A DNA stretch of 44,140 nucleotides from Bacteroidota bacterium (GCA_024743405.1 JANSWP010000059.1:1-44140), one strand, 5' to 3'; shown: positions 9,454-19,392, counted from the first letter of the stretch. Notes: generated by a model from the sequence alone, not told the origin. A program made the numbers and translations.

Positions 9454-10650
9454 ATGTCTGCCGTAACGACCAACCAAAAGATAGATTTTGAAAAGCGTCG
9501 CAAGCAATTGTTCGCTGAATATGAATCCTTTGTTTCGAGAGATAATGCCCGAATTGAGAGAGGGTATAATGGAATCTTTTATCGTTATCAAAATCCAGTA
9601 TTGACAGCCAAGCATATCCCCCTTTTTTGGAGATATGATTTGAATGAAACGACGAATCCATACTTGATGGAACGTCTCGAAGTTAATACCGTTTTTAATG
9701 CGGGGGCCATTGAATGGAATGGCAAAATTTTGCTAATGCCGCGAATTGAAAGTAATGATGTAAAGTCATTTTTTGGAATTGCAGAAAGTGATAACGGGGT
9801 AGATGATTTTCGGTTTTGGAATTACCCTACGGTTATGCCACAAACGGATGATCCTGATATGAATAACTACGATATTCGTTTGGTCAAACATGAAGATGGC
9901 TGGATTTACGGACTCTTCTGTGCAGAAAGAAAAGATAAATCAGTTTCTAATGATACTTCTGCGGCAATAGCTACCAATGCAATTGCAAGAACAAAAGATT
10001 TCGTCAATTGGGAACGATTACCTGATTTAGTCTCCAAGTCTCCTCAACAAAGGAATTGTGTATTACACCCTGAGTTTGTAAATGGCAAATATGCTTTTTA
10101 TACACGCCCAATGGATGGATTTATTGAAACTGGAGGAGGAGGAGGAATCGGATGGGGAACTTGTGACGATATTACATGCCCTGTCCTTGAGGATGAATTT
10201 ATTATTGAACCTAAGAAATACCATACGGTCAAGGAGGTAAAAAATGGTCTGGGGCCAGCGCCATTAAAAACAGAATATGGTTGGCTTCATCTGGCACATG
10301 GTGTTCGACGAACAGCAGCAGGCTTAAGATATGTGTTGTATCTTTTTCTTTGCGATTTGGATGAACCTTGGAAAGTCATTCGGCAACCTTCTCGGCATTT
10401 CATTGCTCCCGAAGGTATCGAACGTGTAGGAGATGTTTCAAATGTTGTTTTTAGTAATGGTTGGGTAATGCGGGAAAATGGGGAAGTCTATATTTATTAT
10501 GCTTCTTCAGATACCCGAATGCATGTAGCGACAACTACAATTGATCGGTTGACTGATTATATTTTAAACACACCGGAAGATGCAGGACAAACATATGATT
10601 GTGTGCAACAGCGAATGGAATTGATAGATAGAAATCTGAAATTAGGATAG
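9454..10650 (+). CDS. GH130 family beta-1,4-mannoside phosphorylase (mannosylglucose phosphorylase type)
   Basis: A 398-residue cytoplasmic phosphorylase that would release alpha-mannose 1-phosphate from a beta-1,4-mannosyl disaccharide using phosphate. From memory, the sequence matches Bacteroides mannosylglucose phosphorylase along its length: [35 protein letters not shown] with Asp140 as the presumed general acid, [42 protein letters not shown] and [16 protein letters not shown]. The length of about 400 residues fits the GH130_1 group better than the shorter GH130_2 enzymes. I start at ATG 9454 (MSAVTTNQ); an in-frame GTG at 9433 would add seven residues with no family support. It is the last gene of the locus and is followed by a terminator. 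Confidence 0.9.
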   Translation: MSAVTTNQKIDFEKRRKQLFAEYESFVSRDNARIERGYNGIFYRYQNPVLTAKHIPLFWRYDLNETTNPYLMERLEVNTVFNAGAIEWNGKILLMPRIESNDVKSFFGIAESDNGVDDFRFWNYPTVMPQTDDPDMNNYDIRLVKHEDGWIYGLFCAERKDKSVSNDTSAAIATNAIARTKDFVNWERLPDLVSKSPQQRNCVLHPEFVNGKYAFYTRPMDGFIETGGGGGIGWGTCDDITCPVLEDEFIIEPKKYHTVKEVKNGLGPAPLKTEYGWLHLAHGVRRTAAGLRYVLYLFLCDLDEPWKVIRQPSRHFIAPEGIERVGDVSNVVFSNGWVMRENGEVYIYYASSDTRMHVATTTIDRLTDYILNTPEDAGQTYDCVQQRMELIDRNLKLG

Positions 10651-10682
10651 TGAGTATCCGAATGAAAAGATAAATAAAATAG

Positions 10683-10712
10683 GCCCTTCAGTATTTGCTG
10701 AAGGGCTTTTTA
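10683..10712. terminator. Bidirectional intrinsic terminator between GH130 gene and tRNA-Cys
   Basis: A perfect 9-bp stem GCCCTTCAG/CTGAAGGGC (10683-10691 and 10698-10706) with a 6-nt loop and TTTTT on the + side. On the - strand the stem is followed by a T-rich stretch (CTATTTTATTT), so it can also end the tRNA-Cys transcript. Confidence 0.85.
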
Positions 10713-10719
10713 AATATTG

Positions 10720-10790
10720 AGGTCGCGAGCGGATTTGAACCGCTGTAGATGGTTTTGCAGACCACTGCCTAACCGCTCGGCCACGCGACC
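10720..10790 (-). tRNA. tRNA-Cys (GCA anticodon)
   Basis: On the - strand the acceptor GGTCGCG pairs with CGCGACC. The D arm is GCCGAGCGGTTAGGC. The anticodon arm is GTGGT-CTGCAAA-ACCAT with anticodon GCA, and the T arm is AGCGG-TTCAAAT-CCGCT. The discriminator base is U73 (complement of 10720), the known identity element of tRNA-Cys. The 3' CCA is not encoded. A TATATTTG box lies 64 nt upstream of the 5' end. Confidence 0.95.
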
Positions 10791-10853
10791 ATTGTTTTGG
10801 ATATATTTTGCTTAGTTTCCGTTTCTTTTTACGGCGTTTTTTCTAAGCGGTTG

Positions 10854-10861
10854 CAAATATA
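10854..10861 (-). promoter_or_regulatory. Putative -7 promoter box of tRNA-Cys
   Basis: On the - strand this reads TATATTTG followed by C, a match to the Bacteroidota consensus TAnnTTTG, located 64 nt before the tRNA. A clear -33 box was not seen. The same TAnnTTTGC form precedes tRNA-Val, pheT, pssA and gldK. Confidence 0.5.
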
Positions 10862-10944
10862 GATACTTTTTTTTTAAGATGCTTGAATAAATGGTGTTTT
10901 TTCAAATATCGTTCCAGAAAAGTAGACTATCAAGTTTAATTCGC

Positions 10945-10994
10945 TGAAAACAAATAAGTTAGGTGTCAGATATTTTTTAGATATCCGACACCTA
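10945..10994 (-). terminator. Putative terminator of rny
   Basis: A 14-bp stem, 10960-10973 (TAGGTGTCAGATAT) with 10981-10994 (ATATCCGACACCTA), one G-U pair, immediately after the rny stop codon. On the - strand it is followed by a moderately T-rich tail (AACTTATTTGTTTT). Confidence 0.65.
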
Positions 10995-10999
10995 GGTTT

Positions 11000-12682
11000 T
11001 TATCTTGCAAAAGTAATTGCTCTTCTTTCTCGAATCACGGTTACTTTTATCTGACCAGGGTATTGCATCTCTTCCTGTATCTTTTGAGAGATCATGAAAG
11101 ATAAATCATCTGCATATTGGTCTGTTACTTTTTCACTTTCTACGATGACGCGTAATTCTCGACCGGCTTGCATGGCATATGCTTTTTGAACCCCATCATA
11201 AGCCATCGCTAATTCTTCCAACTCACCAATCCGTTTCAAATAACTTTCCAAAATTTCACGACGTGCTCCAGGTCTTGCTCCTGAAATCGCATCACAAGCT
11301 TGAACAATTGGAGATAAAATATTATTCATTTCGACCTCGTCGTGATGTGCTCCAACTGCATTGCAGATAATGGCACTTTCACCATGCTTCTCACACAGTT
11401 TCATACCTAAAATCGCGTGAGACAATTCTGTATCTTCTTCTGAAACTTTTCCAATATCGTGTAAAAGTCCAGCTCGTTTTGCCATTTTAGCTTGTTTAGG
11501 AGTCAAGCCCAATTCGGCAGACATCAAAGCACAAAGGTTGGCAGTTTCAATCGAGTGTCTTAATAAGTTTTGACCATAAGAAGAACGGAAACGCATTCGT
11601 CCAACCATCTTAACGAGGTATGGATTCAAGCCATGGATATCTAATTCAATAACAGTCCTTTCACCGATTTCGACGATTTGTTCGTCAATCTGCTTTCGAG
11701 TTTTCGCAACGACTTCCTCAATTCTTGCAGGATGAATTCGACCATCAGTTACTAATCTTTTCAATGAAAGTCTGGCTACTTCTCTACGAATTGGATCAAA
11801 ACTCGAAATGACAATTGCCTCAGGTGTATCATCTACTACAATTTCGGCGCCTGTTGCAGCTTCCAATGCTCTAATATTTCGTCCCTCTCTTCCGATAATT
11901 TGACCTTTCAAATCATCCGAATCCAAGTTGAATACAGAGACTGTATTTTCAATTGTATATTCCGCTGCCATTCGTTGAATGGTCTGAATAATAATCTTTT
12001 TCGATTCTTTTGTAGCGGTAGCTTTGGCTTGCTCAATTCTTTCTTTAACTAATGCCATTGCATCCGTACTTGCTTTTGCTTTTACTGCTTCGAGTAATTG
12101 CTCTTTTGCTTCTCCCTCACTCAGCTTTGCAACTGTTTCTAGGGCTTTGATATGCTTCTCATTTGCATTTTCTAAATCTTCCTTTTTCTTCGCTACGATC
12201 TTTAGTTGCGTATCTAAGTTTTCTCGAATAGCTTTGATTTCTGCTTCTTTAGATTCCAAATCAGATTGTTGATCATCTAGCTTTTTGATTCGATTTTTAA
12301 TCTTGTCCTCTTTTGATTGAAAATCTTTCTCTAAGCTCTTAAGCTCTATTTCGCGCTCTTTTAACGCGACCATTTTATTTGCCTTTTCGCTTTCAAATTC
12401 GGATCTCAAGCGACCAAACTTATCTTTTGCTTCACTTATCTTTTTCTGTTTGATGCGTTCATTCTCTCGATCTGCTTTGGCTTTGGTTTTTTCTACCAAA
12501 TTTTCTGATTCACTGACAATTCGCTTCGCAGTCAGCCGAGCTTCTTTTATTTCTAAATCGGCTTTTGCATTAATTTCATCCAGTTTAGATTGATTTTGTT
12601 TTTGGATAAAAATGCGAACAAGGAAAAATCCAATCAGGGCTCCGACTAGCAAACCTGCTACTAATCCAATTCCAATGTCCAT
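11000..12682 (-). CDS. rny: Ribonuclease Y
   Basis: A 560-residue membrane-anchored endoribonuclease that initiates mRNA decay. Residues about 5-27 form a transmembrane helix ([18 protein letters not shown]). A long charged coiled coil follows to about residue 210. A KH RNA-binding domain starts at about 250 with [15 protein letters not shown], and the HD phosphohydrolase domain (about 370-465) carries [16 protein letters not shown] and VGAHHDE. Domain order and length are as expected for the family. It is the last gene after pheT, the coiled-coil gene and zapA. A 159-nt structured gap with a terminator-like U-run lies just upstream, so its expression may be partly uncoupled from zapA. Confidence 0.96.
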   Translation of the reverse strand: MDIGIGLVAGLLVGALIGFFLVRIFIQKQNQSKLDEINAKADLEIKEARLTAKRIVSESENLVEKTKAKADRENERIKQKKISEAKDKFGRLRSEFESEKANKMVALKEREIELKSLEKDFQSKEDKIKNRIKKLDDQQSDLESKEAEIKAIRENLDTQLKIVAKKKEDLENANEKHIKALETVAKLSEGEAKEQLLEAVKAKASTDAMALVKERIEQAKATATKESKKIIIQTIQRMAAEYTIENTVSVFNLDSDDLKGQIIGREGRNIRALEAATGAEIVVDDTPEAIVISSFDPIRREVARLSLKRLVTDGRIHPARIEEVVAKTRKQIDEQIVEIGERTVIELDIHGLNPYLVKMVGRMRFRSSYGQNLLRHSIETANLCALMSAELGLTPKQAKMAKRAGLLHDIGKVSEEDTELSHAILGMKLCEKHGESAIICNAVGAHHDEVEMNNILSPIVQACDAISGARPGARREILESYLKRIGELEELAMAYDGVQKAYAMQAGRELRVIVESEKVTDQYADDLSFMISQKIQEEMQYPGQIKVTVIRERRAITFAR

Positions 12683-12703
12683 AATATTTCAAATTTTATG
12701 ATT

Positions 12704-12808
12704 AAAAAAATAACCAAGTAGTTGTTTGATAAATGAGCTTAGTTGGTATAATTCAAACAACTCATTATCAACTACTTATTTGCCAATTTTATACATTTAT
12801 AAAATTGG
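12704..12808 (-). ncRNA. Structured intergenic RNA between zapA and rny (possible 6S RNA locus)
   Basis: On the - strand the interval holds a perfect 10-bp hairpin (CCAATTTTAT/ATAAAATTGG, 12799-12808 with 12783-12792). A long imperfect hairpin follows: AAGTAGTTG/CAACTACTT (outer arms 12716-12724 and 12769-12777) with inner AATGAG/CTCATT (12732-12737 and 12761-12766). It is followed by a U-run (12702-12710). An alternative stem, GTTGTTTGA with TCAAACAAC (12721-12729 and 12753-12761), competes with the outer stem. In E. coli the 6S RNA gene ssrS adjoins zapA, so position suggests 6S RNA. It could instead be an attenuator for rny. I could not confirm a 6S consensus. Confidence 0.3.
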
Positions 12809-12841
12809 ACACAGAGAAGGTTTGGAAAAATAAGAGAAAAT

Positions 12842-13138
12842 CTACTTCATAAGATTACTCAGTAATTCATCAAGTTGGGAAAGCTTATCAGAAAGGTCTT
12901 GATCTTGAGTTGTATTTTTTTGCTTTGCGACTTGTAAATCCACCGCATAAGTAAGAATCGCCATTGCAAGGGAATCCTGTTTATCTCTTTTTGCGTAATT
13001 TAACTGAAATCGGTTAATTTTCTCATTTACCTCTTTTACGAGTTTTCGTATCGCCGATTCATCGCGTGCACTTATTTTCAGAGGATAAGGTCGTCCTGCA
13101 ATCGTGACAGTAATTTGTTTTGTCTCAACAGCTTCCAT
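12842..13138 (-). CDS. zapA: Cell division protein ZapA
   Basis: A 98-residue protein of the ZapA family, which binds and bundles FtsZ at the division site. The N-terminal beta region (ITVTIAGRPYPLKISARDE) is followed by a dimerisation helix (KLVKEVNEKINRFQ) and a C-terminal coiled coil with KRDKQDSLAMAILTYAVDLQ, the usual family layout. Three bases separate it from the upstream coiled-coil gene, so the two are translationally close. The length is normal. Confidence 0.88.
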   Translation of the reverse strand: MEAVETKQITVTIAGRPYPLKISARDESAIRKLVKEVNEKINRFQLNYAKRDKQDSLAMAILTYAVDLQVAKQKNTTQDQDLSDKLSQLDELLSNLMK

Positions 13139-13141
13139 ATC

Positions 13142-13438
13142 CTAGGAATTTTGTAACCATTCAATACAACTATCAATATCTTCAATATATTGATCTATCT
13201 GCTCTCTCAACTTTTGCGAATGTTCTGGTTTCTCTTCTTCATTCTTTTCCAACGTTCGCTGTGACTTGGTTAGTTTGGTTTTCAATTCGCTGATAATCGC
13301 TTTCTGCGATGTCAAATCAGCATTTAATAATTTATTCTTTTCAAAAAGTGCTGTTTTCTCCGCTTCCAAATTTTCAATTTTGGTTGCCAATTGTTGCACT
13401 TTCTTATATATCTTTTCAACTTTGGTAGTGAGTTTCAT
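13142..13438 (-). CDS. Small coiled-coil protein upstream of zapA (unknown, ZapB-like?)
   Basis: A 98-residue cytoplasmic protein with no signal peptide or membrane segment. It is almost entirely heptad-rich and charged: residues about 1-75 read KVEKIYKKVQQLATKIENLE, then further leucine/lysine/glutamate helices. A short tail (DQYIEDIDSCIEWLQNS) carries its only cysteine. I do not recognise a named family. Its place between pheT and zapA, with 17 and 3 nt gaps, argues for co-translation with ZapA and a cell-division role. An analogue of the coiled-coil ZapB is conceivable but unproven. Confidence 0.7.
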   Translation of the reverse strand: MKLTTKVEKIYKKVQQLATKIENLEAEKTALFEKNKLLNADLTSQKAIISELKTKLTKSQRTLEKNEEEKPEHSQKLREQIDQYIEDIDSCIEWLQNS

Positions 13439-13455
13439 AGAGGTGATTTTTTAGT

Positions 13456-15900
13456 TTACCTTCTTATGATAGCCCCTAATTTTCCTTCATATTCACGTAT
13501 CAAATTATTCATTATTTTTTCTACATCTTTATCTTTCAATGTCTTTGTTGTGTCTTCGAAAATATAACTAACAGCATAGGACTTTTTGCCTTTCCCGAGT
13601 TTGTTTTCGTCATCATAAACATCAAATAGATTAATGTCCCTCAGTAATTTCTTACCCGCTTTTCGGGCAATCGCCACAATATCCGCAAATTTTACAGAAT
13701 TATCAATTACAAGTGCCAAATCTCTACGTACTGTTGGAAATTTGTTCAACGCCTCAAAATCAGTTTTGTGCTTTTTAAGAGCTTTTAAAATGGCATCCCA
13801 ATTGAATTCCGCATAAAAAACGGCATTCTTAATATCCATTTTTTTCAAAATTTTGGAGTTAATTTTTCCAAAGTTCACCAAATTTTGAGGACCACGATGA
13901 TATTTCAATCCAAAATTCAAAATATCTGTATGAATTGCAGACTCTTGATAACCACTTAACCCTAATCGAGTCAAAATGTTTGCCACAAAAGATTTTAAGG
14001 TGTAATACCCAACTTGAGTTTTCTGGGTATTCAACCAACTTTCTCCAAATCTTTCACCTGTCATGAAGAGTGTCAAATGTTTCGTTTCATTAAAACCACC
14101 TTCTTTTTTCTTACGATACGATTTTCCAAATTCATAAATTTTCAAATCAGCATTTTGTCGATTTTGATTCCTCAAAACAGATTCTAAACCTGAAAATAAC
14201 ATCGTTGGACGCATCACATCCAAATGGATATTGGAAGTATTGTTTATGTATACTAATTCTGAGTCGTCAATAGGCAAAATATCTTTGAAATATCGATTTT
14301 CTGTCAATGACAATCCTTGTATTTCATGAAAACCATTCGAAGAGAGTAAGTCCGCAATGGTGTTTTTAATAGACTGTGGATCAGGAGATTGAGATAGCGC
14401 AATCGAAGAATTTATCTTCGAGGGAATAGGTACTTCATTCAAGCCATAAATCCTCAAAACTTCCTCTACAATATCAGCAGGGCGTGTTACATCTGCTTTA
14501 TTAGTCGGTACCGCTACAGTGAAATGCTCATCATTTTCAGAAACTATTTCCATTTCCAAAGCCGCCAAAATTTCTTTCACTTTTGTTTTTGGAATTTCTA
14601 CTCCAATAAGTGTATTCAAATATTTATAAGAAACTTCAATATGCTTTTCTTTAATTGGGTTCGGGTAAATATCTACTATCTCTGAAGCAATTTCACCGCC
14701 AGCTAATTCGACAATCATCATTGCTGCCCTTTTGAGTGCATAAACCGAAATATTTGGATCACTACCTTTTTCGAAAACCTTCGCAGCATCTGTTCTCAAA
14801 TTATGCCTTGTACTCGTTCTTCGAATCCATTGCGCATTGAAATGTGCAGATTCGAGGAAAATATTTTTAGTCTCGTCTTTCACCCCAGAACTGATTCCTC
14901 CGAAAACACCCCCGATGCACATTCCTTTAGAATCTCCATCACAAATCATCAAGTCCTCATTAGAAAGTTTTCTTTCAACTTCGTCTAATGAAGCAAATTT
15001 AGAATCTTTTGGCAATGTCTTGACAATCACTTTTTGACCTGAAATTTTATCTAGATCAAAAGCATGGAGTGGTTGCCCCAGTTCATGCAAAATGAAGTTG
15101 GTGATGTCCACAATATTCGATATCGGACGTACCCCAATGGCATTTAATTTATTTTTTAACCAGTCGGGTGATTCTTTTATAGTCACCCCTTTTATCGAGA
15201 CACCTGCATATCGAGGGCAGGCTTCTGTGTTTTCAATGACCACTTCGATCGGCAAACTATTATTATGAACTTTAAAATCATCCACAGAAGGGACTCGAAC
15301 TCTTCCGTCGCCCCCATAATTAATTTTCAAAGCTGCCGCCAAATCTTTCGCAACACCCAAATGACAGGTTGCATCCGATCGATTCGGAGTCAATCCAATT
15401 TCAAAAAGAATGTCATTTTCGATTTTATAATAATCTTTTGCCAAAGTTCCAACTTCCACCTCTTCTGGTAAAACGATAATGCCATTGTGGTCATTTCCCA
15501 AACCTAATTCATCCTCTGCACAGATCATACCTTCCGAAGTCTCGCCACGAATTTTCCCTTTTTTGATTTTCCAAGCTTCTCCTTCAGAACTATACAGGGT
15601 TGTTCCTATTGTTGCCACCAATACCTTTTGTCCTATTGCTACATTAGGTGCGCCACAAACAATTTGAAGATCTTCTTCTCTTCCTACATTCACTTTTGTA
15701 AGGGACAATTTATCCGCATTAGGGTGCTGGTCACACTCTTTCACATGACCAACAACAATACCTTCAAGTCCACCTTTTATGCTTTCTATTTCTTCTTCTC
15801 CTTCGACTTCTAGTCCAATATCGGTAAGGATTTCAGATGTTTTTTGAGGCGTTTGATCTATGTCGATATAATCTTTGAGCCAGTTTAAGGAAACGTTCAC
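13456..15900 (-). CDS. pheT: Phenylalanine-tRNA ligase beta subunit
   Basis: An 814-residue beta subunit that pairs with PheS to charge tRNA-Phe. It opens with MNVSLNWLKDYIDI. An OB-fold tRNA-binding domain lies at about 45-155 (VKECDQHPNADKLSLTKVNV, IVCGAPNVAIGQKVLVA). The B3/B4 editing region is at about 215-385, B5 at about 410-485 (YLNTLIGVEIP), and the C-terminal FDX-ACB anticodon-binding domain at about 720-814 (FPTVRRDLALVID). The start codon is GTG (15898-15900); no in-frame ATG exists upstream before a stop codon at 15913-15915. pheS is not in the window, so the subunits are encoded apart. A TATCTTTGC box lies about 70 nt upstream. Confidence 0.96.
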   Translation of the reverse strand: MNVSLNWLKDYIDIDQTPQKTSEILTDIGLEVEGEEEIESIKGGLEGIVVGHVKECDQHPNADKLSLTKVNVGREEDLQIVCGAPNVAIGQKVLVATIGTTLYSSEGEAWKIKKGKIRGETSEGMICAEDELGLGNDHNGIIVLPEEVEVGTLAKDYYKIENDILFEIGLTPNRSDATCHLGVAKDLAAALKINYGGDGRVRVPSVDDFKVHNNSLPIEVVIENTEACPRYAGVSIKGVTIKESPDWLKNKLNAIGVRPISNIVDITNFILHELGQPLHAFDLDKISGQKVIVKTLPKDSKFASLDEVERKLSNEDLMICDGDSKGMCIGGVFGGISSGVKDETKNIFLESAHFNAQWIRRTSTRHNLRTDAAKVFEKGSDPNISVYALKRAAMMIVELAGGEIASEIVDIYPNPIKEKHIEVSYKYLNTLIGVEIPKTKVKEILAALEMEIVSENDEHFTVAVPTNKADVTRPADIVEEVLRIYGLNEVPIPSKINSSIALSQSPDPQSIKNTIADLLSSNGFHEIQGLSLTENRYFKDILPIDDSELVYINNTSNIHLDVMRPTMLFSGLESVLRNQNRQNADLKIYEFGKSYRKKKEGGFNETKHLTLFMTGERFGESWLNTQKTQVGYYTLKSFVANILTRLGLSGYQESAIHTDILNFGLKYHRGPQNLVNFGKINSKILKKMDIKNAVFYAEFNWDAILKALKKHKTDFEALNKFPTVRRDLALVIDNSVKFADIVAIARKAGKKLLRDINLFDVYDDENKLGKGKKSYAVSYIFEDTTKTLKDKDVEKIMNNLIREYEGKLGAIIRR

Positions 15901-15969
15901 GTATTTAATATTTTAATTTACGAATACATTTTTTCAAGTAGAAACGGGTTCCATTTCGAAAAAGGTTCG

Positions 15970-15977
15970 CAAAGATA
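15970..15977 (-). promoter_or_regulatory. Putative -7 promoter box of the pheT-zapA-rny operon
   Basis: On the - strand this reads TATCTTTG followed by C, matching TAnnTTTG. It sits about 70 nt before the pheT GTG start. A TTTTG stretch at 15992-15996 is only 14 nt away, closer than the usual -33 spacing. Confidence 0.42.
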
Positions 15978-16093
15978 GAATTTATTTTATTCAAAAATGA
16001 GGTTTGAAATTCAAGGCTTTTTTGGCTTTTGTGTAAACTTACCCTTTGGAAGGATGTTACCTTTCACTTATCCTAAATAATGATTCTTAAGAT

Positions 16094-18142
16094 ATGAATA
16101 ACCTTCAACACGAAACGAGCCCTTATCTTCTTCAACACGCCCATAATCCTGTCGATTGGTATGCATGGAAGCCTGAAGCCTTTGAAAAAGCGCGACTAGA
16201 AAATAAGCCTATTTTGGTAAGTATCGGCTATTCAACTTGTCATTGGTGTCATGTTATGGAGCGGGAATCTTTTGAAAATAAAGAGGTCGCAGCGTTTATG
16301 AATGAACATTTCGTAAATATTAAAGTGGATAGAGAAGAACGCCCAGATGTTGATCAAATTTATATGGAGGCTTGTCAGATTATCAGTGGTTCGGGAGGTT
16401 GGCCATTGAATTGCTTTTTATTGCCCGATGGTCGCCCATTTTATGCGGGGACGTATTTTCCCCCAGAAGGAAAGTATAACCGCCCATCATGGACTCAGGT
16501 TTTGCAAAACCTCTCGAATGCTTATAATACTCGTCGTGAAACGGTAGAAAGTCAGGCGGCGAGATTAGTTGAGGTAATTCAAAAATCAGATACTTCGTTG
16601 GTTGGCAATCAAATTGAAGGATTGGAATCCAATCAGATTTTTACTCCTGTCATTTTACAAAATATTTTTCATTCACTAAAAAATCGATTTGATTCGGAAA
16701 ATGGAGGGTTTGGAGGTGCACCAAAATTCCCTGGTACGATGAGTTTGGAATACCTACTTAATTATGCCCATTTTTTCAAAGATGAAACTGCTCGAAAACA
16801 GGTCGAACTGTCTTTAGATAAAATGATAATGGGGGGCATTTATGACCAAATTGGTGGTGGTTTTGCACGATATTCTGTGGATGCCAAATGGTTGGTTCCA
16901 CATTTTGAGAAAATGCTCTATGATAATGCGCTGTTAATTGCCTTGCTTTCAGAAGCTTATAAATTGACTAAAAAAGAAATTTATAAAGAAACTATTGAAG
17001 AAACTTTAGAATGGGTCGAACGAGAAATGACGAGTGATGAAGGTGGTTTCTTTTCAGCTTTAGATGCAGATTCGGAAGGGGTGGAGGGCAAATTTTACAT
17101 TTGGGACAAACAAGAAATTGAAGAAATCTTAGGAAAGGATGCCGACTTGTTTTGCCAATTTTATGATGTTTCGAAGAGAGGAAACTGGGAGGGGAAAAAT
17201 ATTTTGAATCGAAAGCAGACTTTGAAGGAGTTTGCTCATTGGTATAATGTGGAGGAAGAAGAAGTGTTGAAAAGTCAAATTAAAGAAGGAGGAAAAAAAT
17301 TGTTAGAGGTTCGGGCGCAACGAATTAGACCAGGGCTTGATGATAAAATTTTACTGGATTGGAATGCTTTACAATGTACGGCTTATGCAAAAGCTTATTC
17401 CGCATTAGGAAATGAAAAGTATAAAGAAGCTGCTGAACGAAATTTGAAATTTTTATTGAATAAATTTTCAAAAGGGCAGGAGAGTGTATCTCTTTTTCAT
17501 ACGTATAAAAATGCCGACGCTCAGTATGATGCGTTTTTAAATGATTATGCTTTTTTGATTGAGGCAATACTGAATGTATATGAAATTTCTTTTGATACGC
17601 ATCTTTTAAAGCAAGCTGAATTGCATACCGAATATGTTTTGAAAAACTTCTTAGATGAAGCCACAAAATTATTTTATTTTACTTCCTCAATTCAAAAAGA
17701 CTTGATTGTTCGCCGTAAAGATCTGTATGATTCGGCTATTCCTTCGGGAAATTCAACGATGATTCATAACTTGCAGAAGTTGGGTGTTCTTTTAGGAAAA
17801 GAAAATTATAAAGAACTAGCCTCTGAAATGTTGATGAACCTTAGAGATGCTATTGAAAAATATCCAAGTTCTTTTGGAAAGTGGTCAACGGGTTTGATGA
17901 ATCAGGTTTTTGCTTTGAATGAAATTGCAATTGTTGGCGAGAACGCAAATGAGTTGGCAAATGAAATAATTTTTGAATTTTTACCAAATAGAGTGCTTAT
18001 GGCAACAGAAGTTCCAAATGATGATTTTCCGCTATTAGAAGGTAAAATTTCAGAGGAAGGTACACATATATATATATGTAAAAACTACGCTTGCCAAAAG
18101 CCAGTAAAAACAATTGAGGAATTTAGGCAATTAGTTAATTGA
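16094..18142 (+). CDS. DUF255 thioredoxin-domain protein (YyaL/spermatogenesis-associated protein 20 family)
   Basis: A 682-residue protein with an N-terminal thioredoxin-like DUF255 domain (residues about 1-165) and a long C-terminal (alpha/alpha)6-barrel-like region resembling N-acylglucosamine 2-epimerase or glycosidase folds. Signatures are [37 protein letters not shown] with the CxxC motif Cys49-His-Trp-Cys52, [17 protein letters not shown] and [20 protein letters not shown]. There is no signal peptide, so it is cytoplasmic. The biochemical role of this widespread family is not established. The gene starts divergently from pheT and the PorP-like gene follows 53 nt after its stop codon. 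Confidence 0.93.
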   Translation: MNNLQHETSPYLLQHAHNPVDWYAWKPEAFEKARLENKPILVSIGYSTCHWCHVMERESFENKEVAAFMNEHFVNIKVDREERPDVDQIYMEACQIISGSGGWPLNCFLLPDGRPFYAGTYFPPEGKYNRPSWTQVLQNLSNAYNTRRETVESQAARLVEVIQKSDTSLVGNQIEGLESNQIFTPVILQNIFHSLKNRFDSENGGFGGAPKFPGTMSLEYLLNYAHFFKDETARKQVELSLDKMIMGGIYDQIGGGFARYSVDAKWLVPHFEKMLYDNALLIALLSEAYKLTKKEIYKETIEETLEWVEREMTSDEGGFFSALDADSEGVEGKFYIWDKQEIEEILGKDADLFCQFYDVSKRGNWEGKNILNRKQTLKEFAHWYNVEEEEVLKSQIKEGGKKLLEVRAQRIRPGLDDKILLDWNALQCTAYAKAYSALGNEKYKEAAERNLKFLLNKFSKGQESVSLFHTYKNADAQYDAFLNDYAFLIEAILNVYEISFDTHLLKQAELHTEYVLKNFLDEATKLFYFTSSIQKDLIVRRKDLYDSAIPSGNSTMIHNLQKLGVLLGKENYKELASEMLMNLRDAIEKYPSSFGKWSTGLMNQVFALNEIAIVGENANELANEIIFEFLPNRVLMATEVPNDDFPLLEGKISEEGTHIYICKNYACQKPVKTIEEFRQLVN

Positions 18143-18195
18143 TTTTTCAGTTTTATGAAGTAATTTTTTAGCTACAATTGATTTTGAAAAAGCCT

Positions 18196-19161
18196 ATGAA
18201 AAAATATTATACACTATTTTTCTTTTTTGCCTTTCTGAACCTAGCCTTGGCACAACAGCCAGCCCAGTACAGCTTATACAATTTAAATAAATTTAATTTT
18301 AATCCTGGCTATGCTGGTTTAGATAATTCATTAAGTCTGACAGGTGTTTATCGAATCCAATGGGTTAATCTACCTGAAAGTCCAGTTACTCAAAATATTA
18401 ATGCTCACATGCCGCTTTATTTTTTGAGTGGAGGTGTTGGATTTGAATTTGAGAATGAAACATTAGGAAACTGGCAACAAAGCAAAGCAATGTTGACATA
18501 TAATTTTCAGCTGCCTATCAGTCGAACAGGGATCTTATCAATAGGGTTAAGTGGTGGGATAATTCAGCGGACACTAGATGGAACAAGGATTATAACACCC
18601 GAAGGAATATATGAGCCGCCAGTGCCTTTTCATAATGATCCCAATTTACCTGAAGTTAGAGAAGATGGCACAGCTTTAGCATTCAACTTTGGTGCCTTTT
18701 ATCAAGGTGAAAAATTAGAGATGGGATTATCGGCAATGAATCTGACGGAAGAACCAGTTGAACTTACTACGACCTCATTTGAATCAGAAAGAACTTATTT
18801 TTTTTATACGGGATATAATTTTGATATAAGCAAAAACTTAACTTTAAACCCTTCAGCTTTGGTAAAATCGAATATCAGTCAAACCCAAATAGATTTTTCT
18901 GTTATTGTAAAATATAATGACAATATCTTTTTAGGCACCTCGTTCAGAGGTTACAATTCTGATAATACAGATGCTTTGGTGTTAATGACAGGAATAAAAT
19001 TATCTGAAAAAATTAGACTCGCTTATGCTTATGATTTATCGCTCTCCAGTTTAAATACAGTTAATAGCGGGTCACACGAAATTCTCTTAAATTATAATTT
19101 AGGAAAACCAATCGGCAAAGGGAAGCCTCCAAGGGTTATTTATAATCCAAGATTTTTATAA
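18196..19161 (+). CDS. PorP/SprF family type IX secretion outer-membrane protein
   Basis: A 321-residue predicted beta-barrel outer-membrane protein with a signal peptide ending ALA (residue 19). The start of the mature chain, QPAQYSLYNLNKFNFNPGYA, followed by GLDNSLSLTGVYRIQWVN, is the hallmark of PorP/SprF proteins. These tie the T9SS motor or type B-secreted proteins to the outer membrane. I start at ATG 18196; the open frame extends six codons upstream to a TTG but the signal peptide fits the ATG. The gene lies directly upstream of gldK, as in the classic porP-K-L-M-N order, but gldK appears to have its own promoter 105 nt upstream. Confidence 0.9.
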   Translation: MKKYYTLFFFFAFLNLALAQQPAQYSLYNLNKFNFNPGYAGLDNSLSLTGVYRIQWVNLPESPVTQNINAHMPLYFLSGGVGFEFENETLGNWQQSKAMLTYNFQLPISRTGILSIGLSGGIIQRTLDGTRIITPEGIYEPPVPFHNDPNLPEVREDGTALAFNFGAFYQGEKLEMGLSAMNLTEEPVELTTTSFESERTYFFYTGYNFDISKNLTLNPSALVKSNISQTQIDFSVIVKYNDNIFLGTSFRGYNSDNTDALVLMTGIKLSEKIRLAYAYDLSLSSLNTVNSGSHEILLNYNLGKPIGKGKPPRVIYNPRFL

Positions 19162-19280
19162 AAAATAAAAATGATATACATATTATATTGAATAATATAA
19201 AAATCGTTGGCTTTCTTGTTAAAATTTGGCAGAAAACGCACATTAGCAAAATTCAATGCGTTACTTTTCACCTAAAATGT

Positions 19281-19288
19281 TAACTTTG
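19281..19288 (+). promoter_or_regulatory. Putative -7 promoter box of gldKLMN
   Basis: TAACTTTG followed by C, matching TAnnTTTG, in the 231-nt gap between the PorP-like gene and gldK and about 105 nt before the gldK ATG. No clear -33 box was seen; TTAC at 19261 is the nearest candidate. Confidence 0.42.
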
Positions 19289-19392
19289 CCATCCCAAAGA
19301 GAAAAAATGAAAATAATATTCTAAAATTAACCGCCAAAGAATCTATATTTACGTTCGCTTTTTTAAATCTGAAGGAAAACTCGGGTGTTAAA

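Noticed and set aside
17325-17666. 113-codon antisense frame in the DUF255 gene.
   Set aside because: Shadow frame, no domain or promoter.
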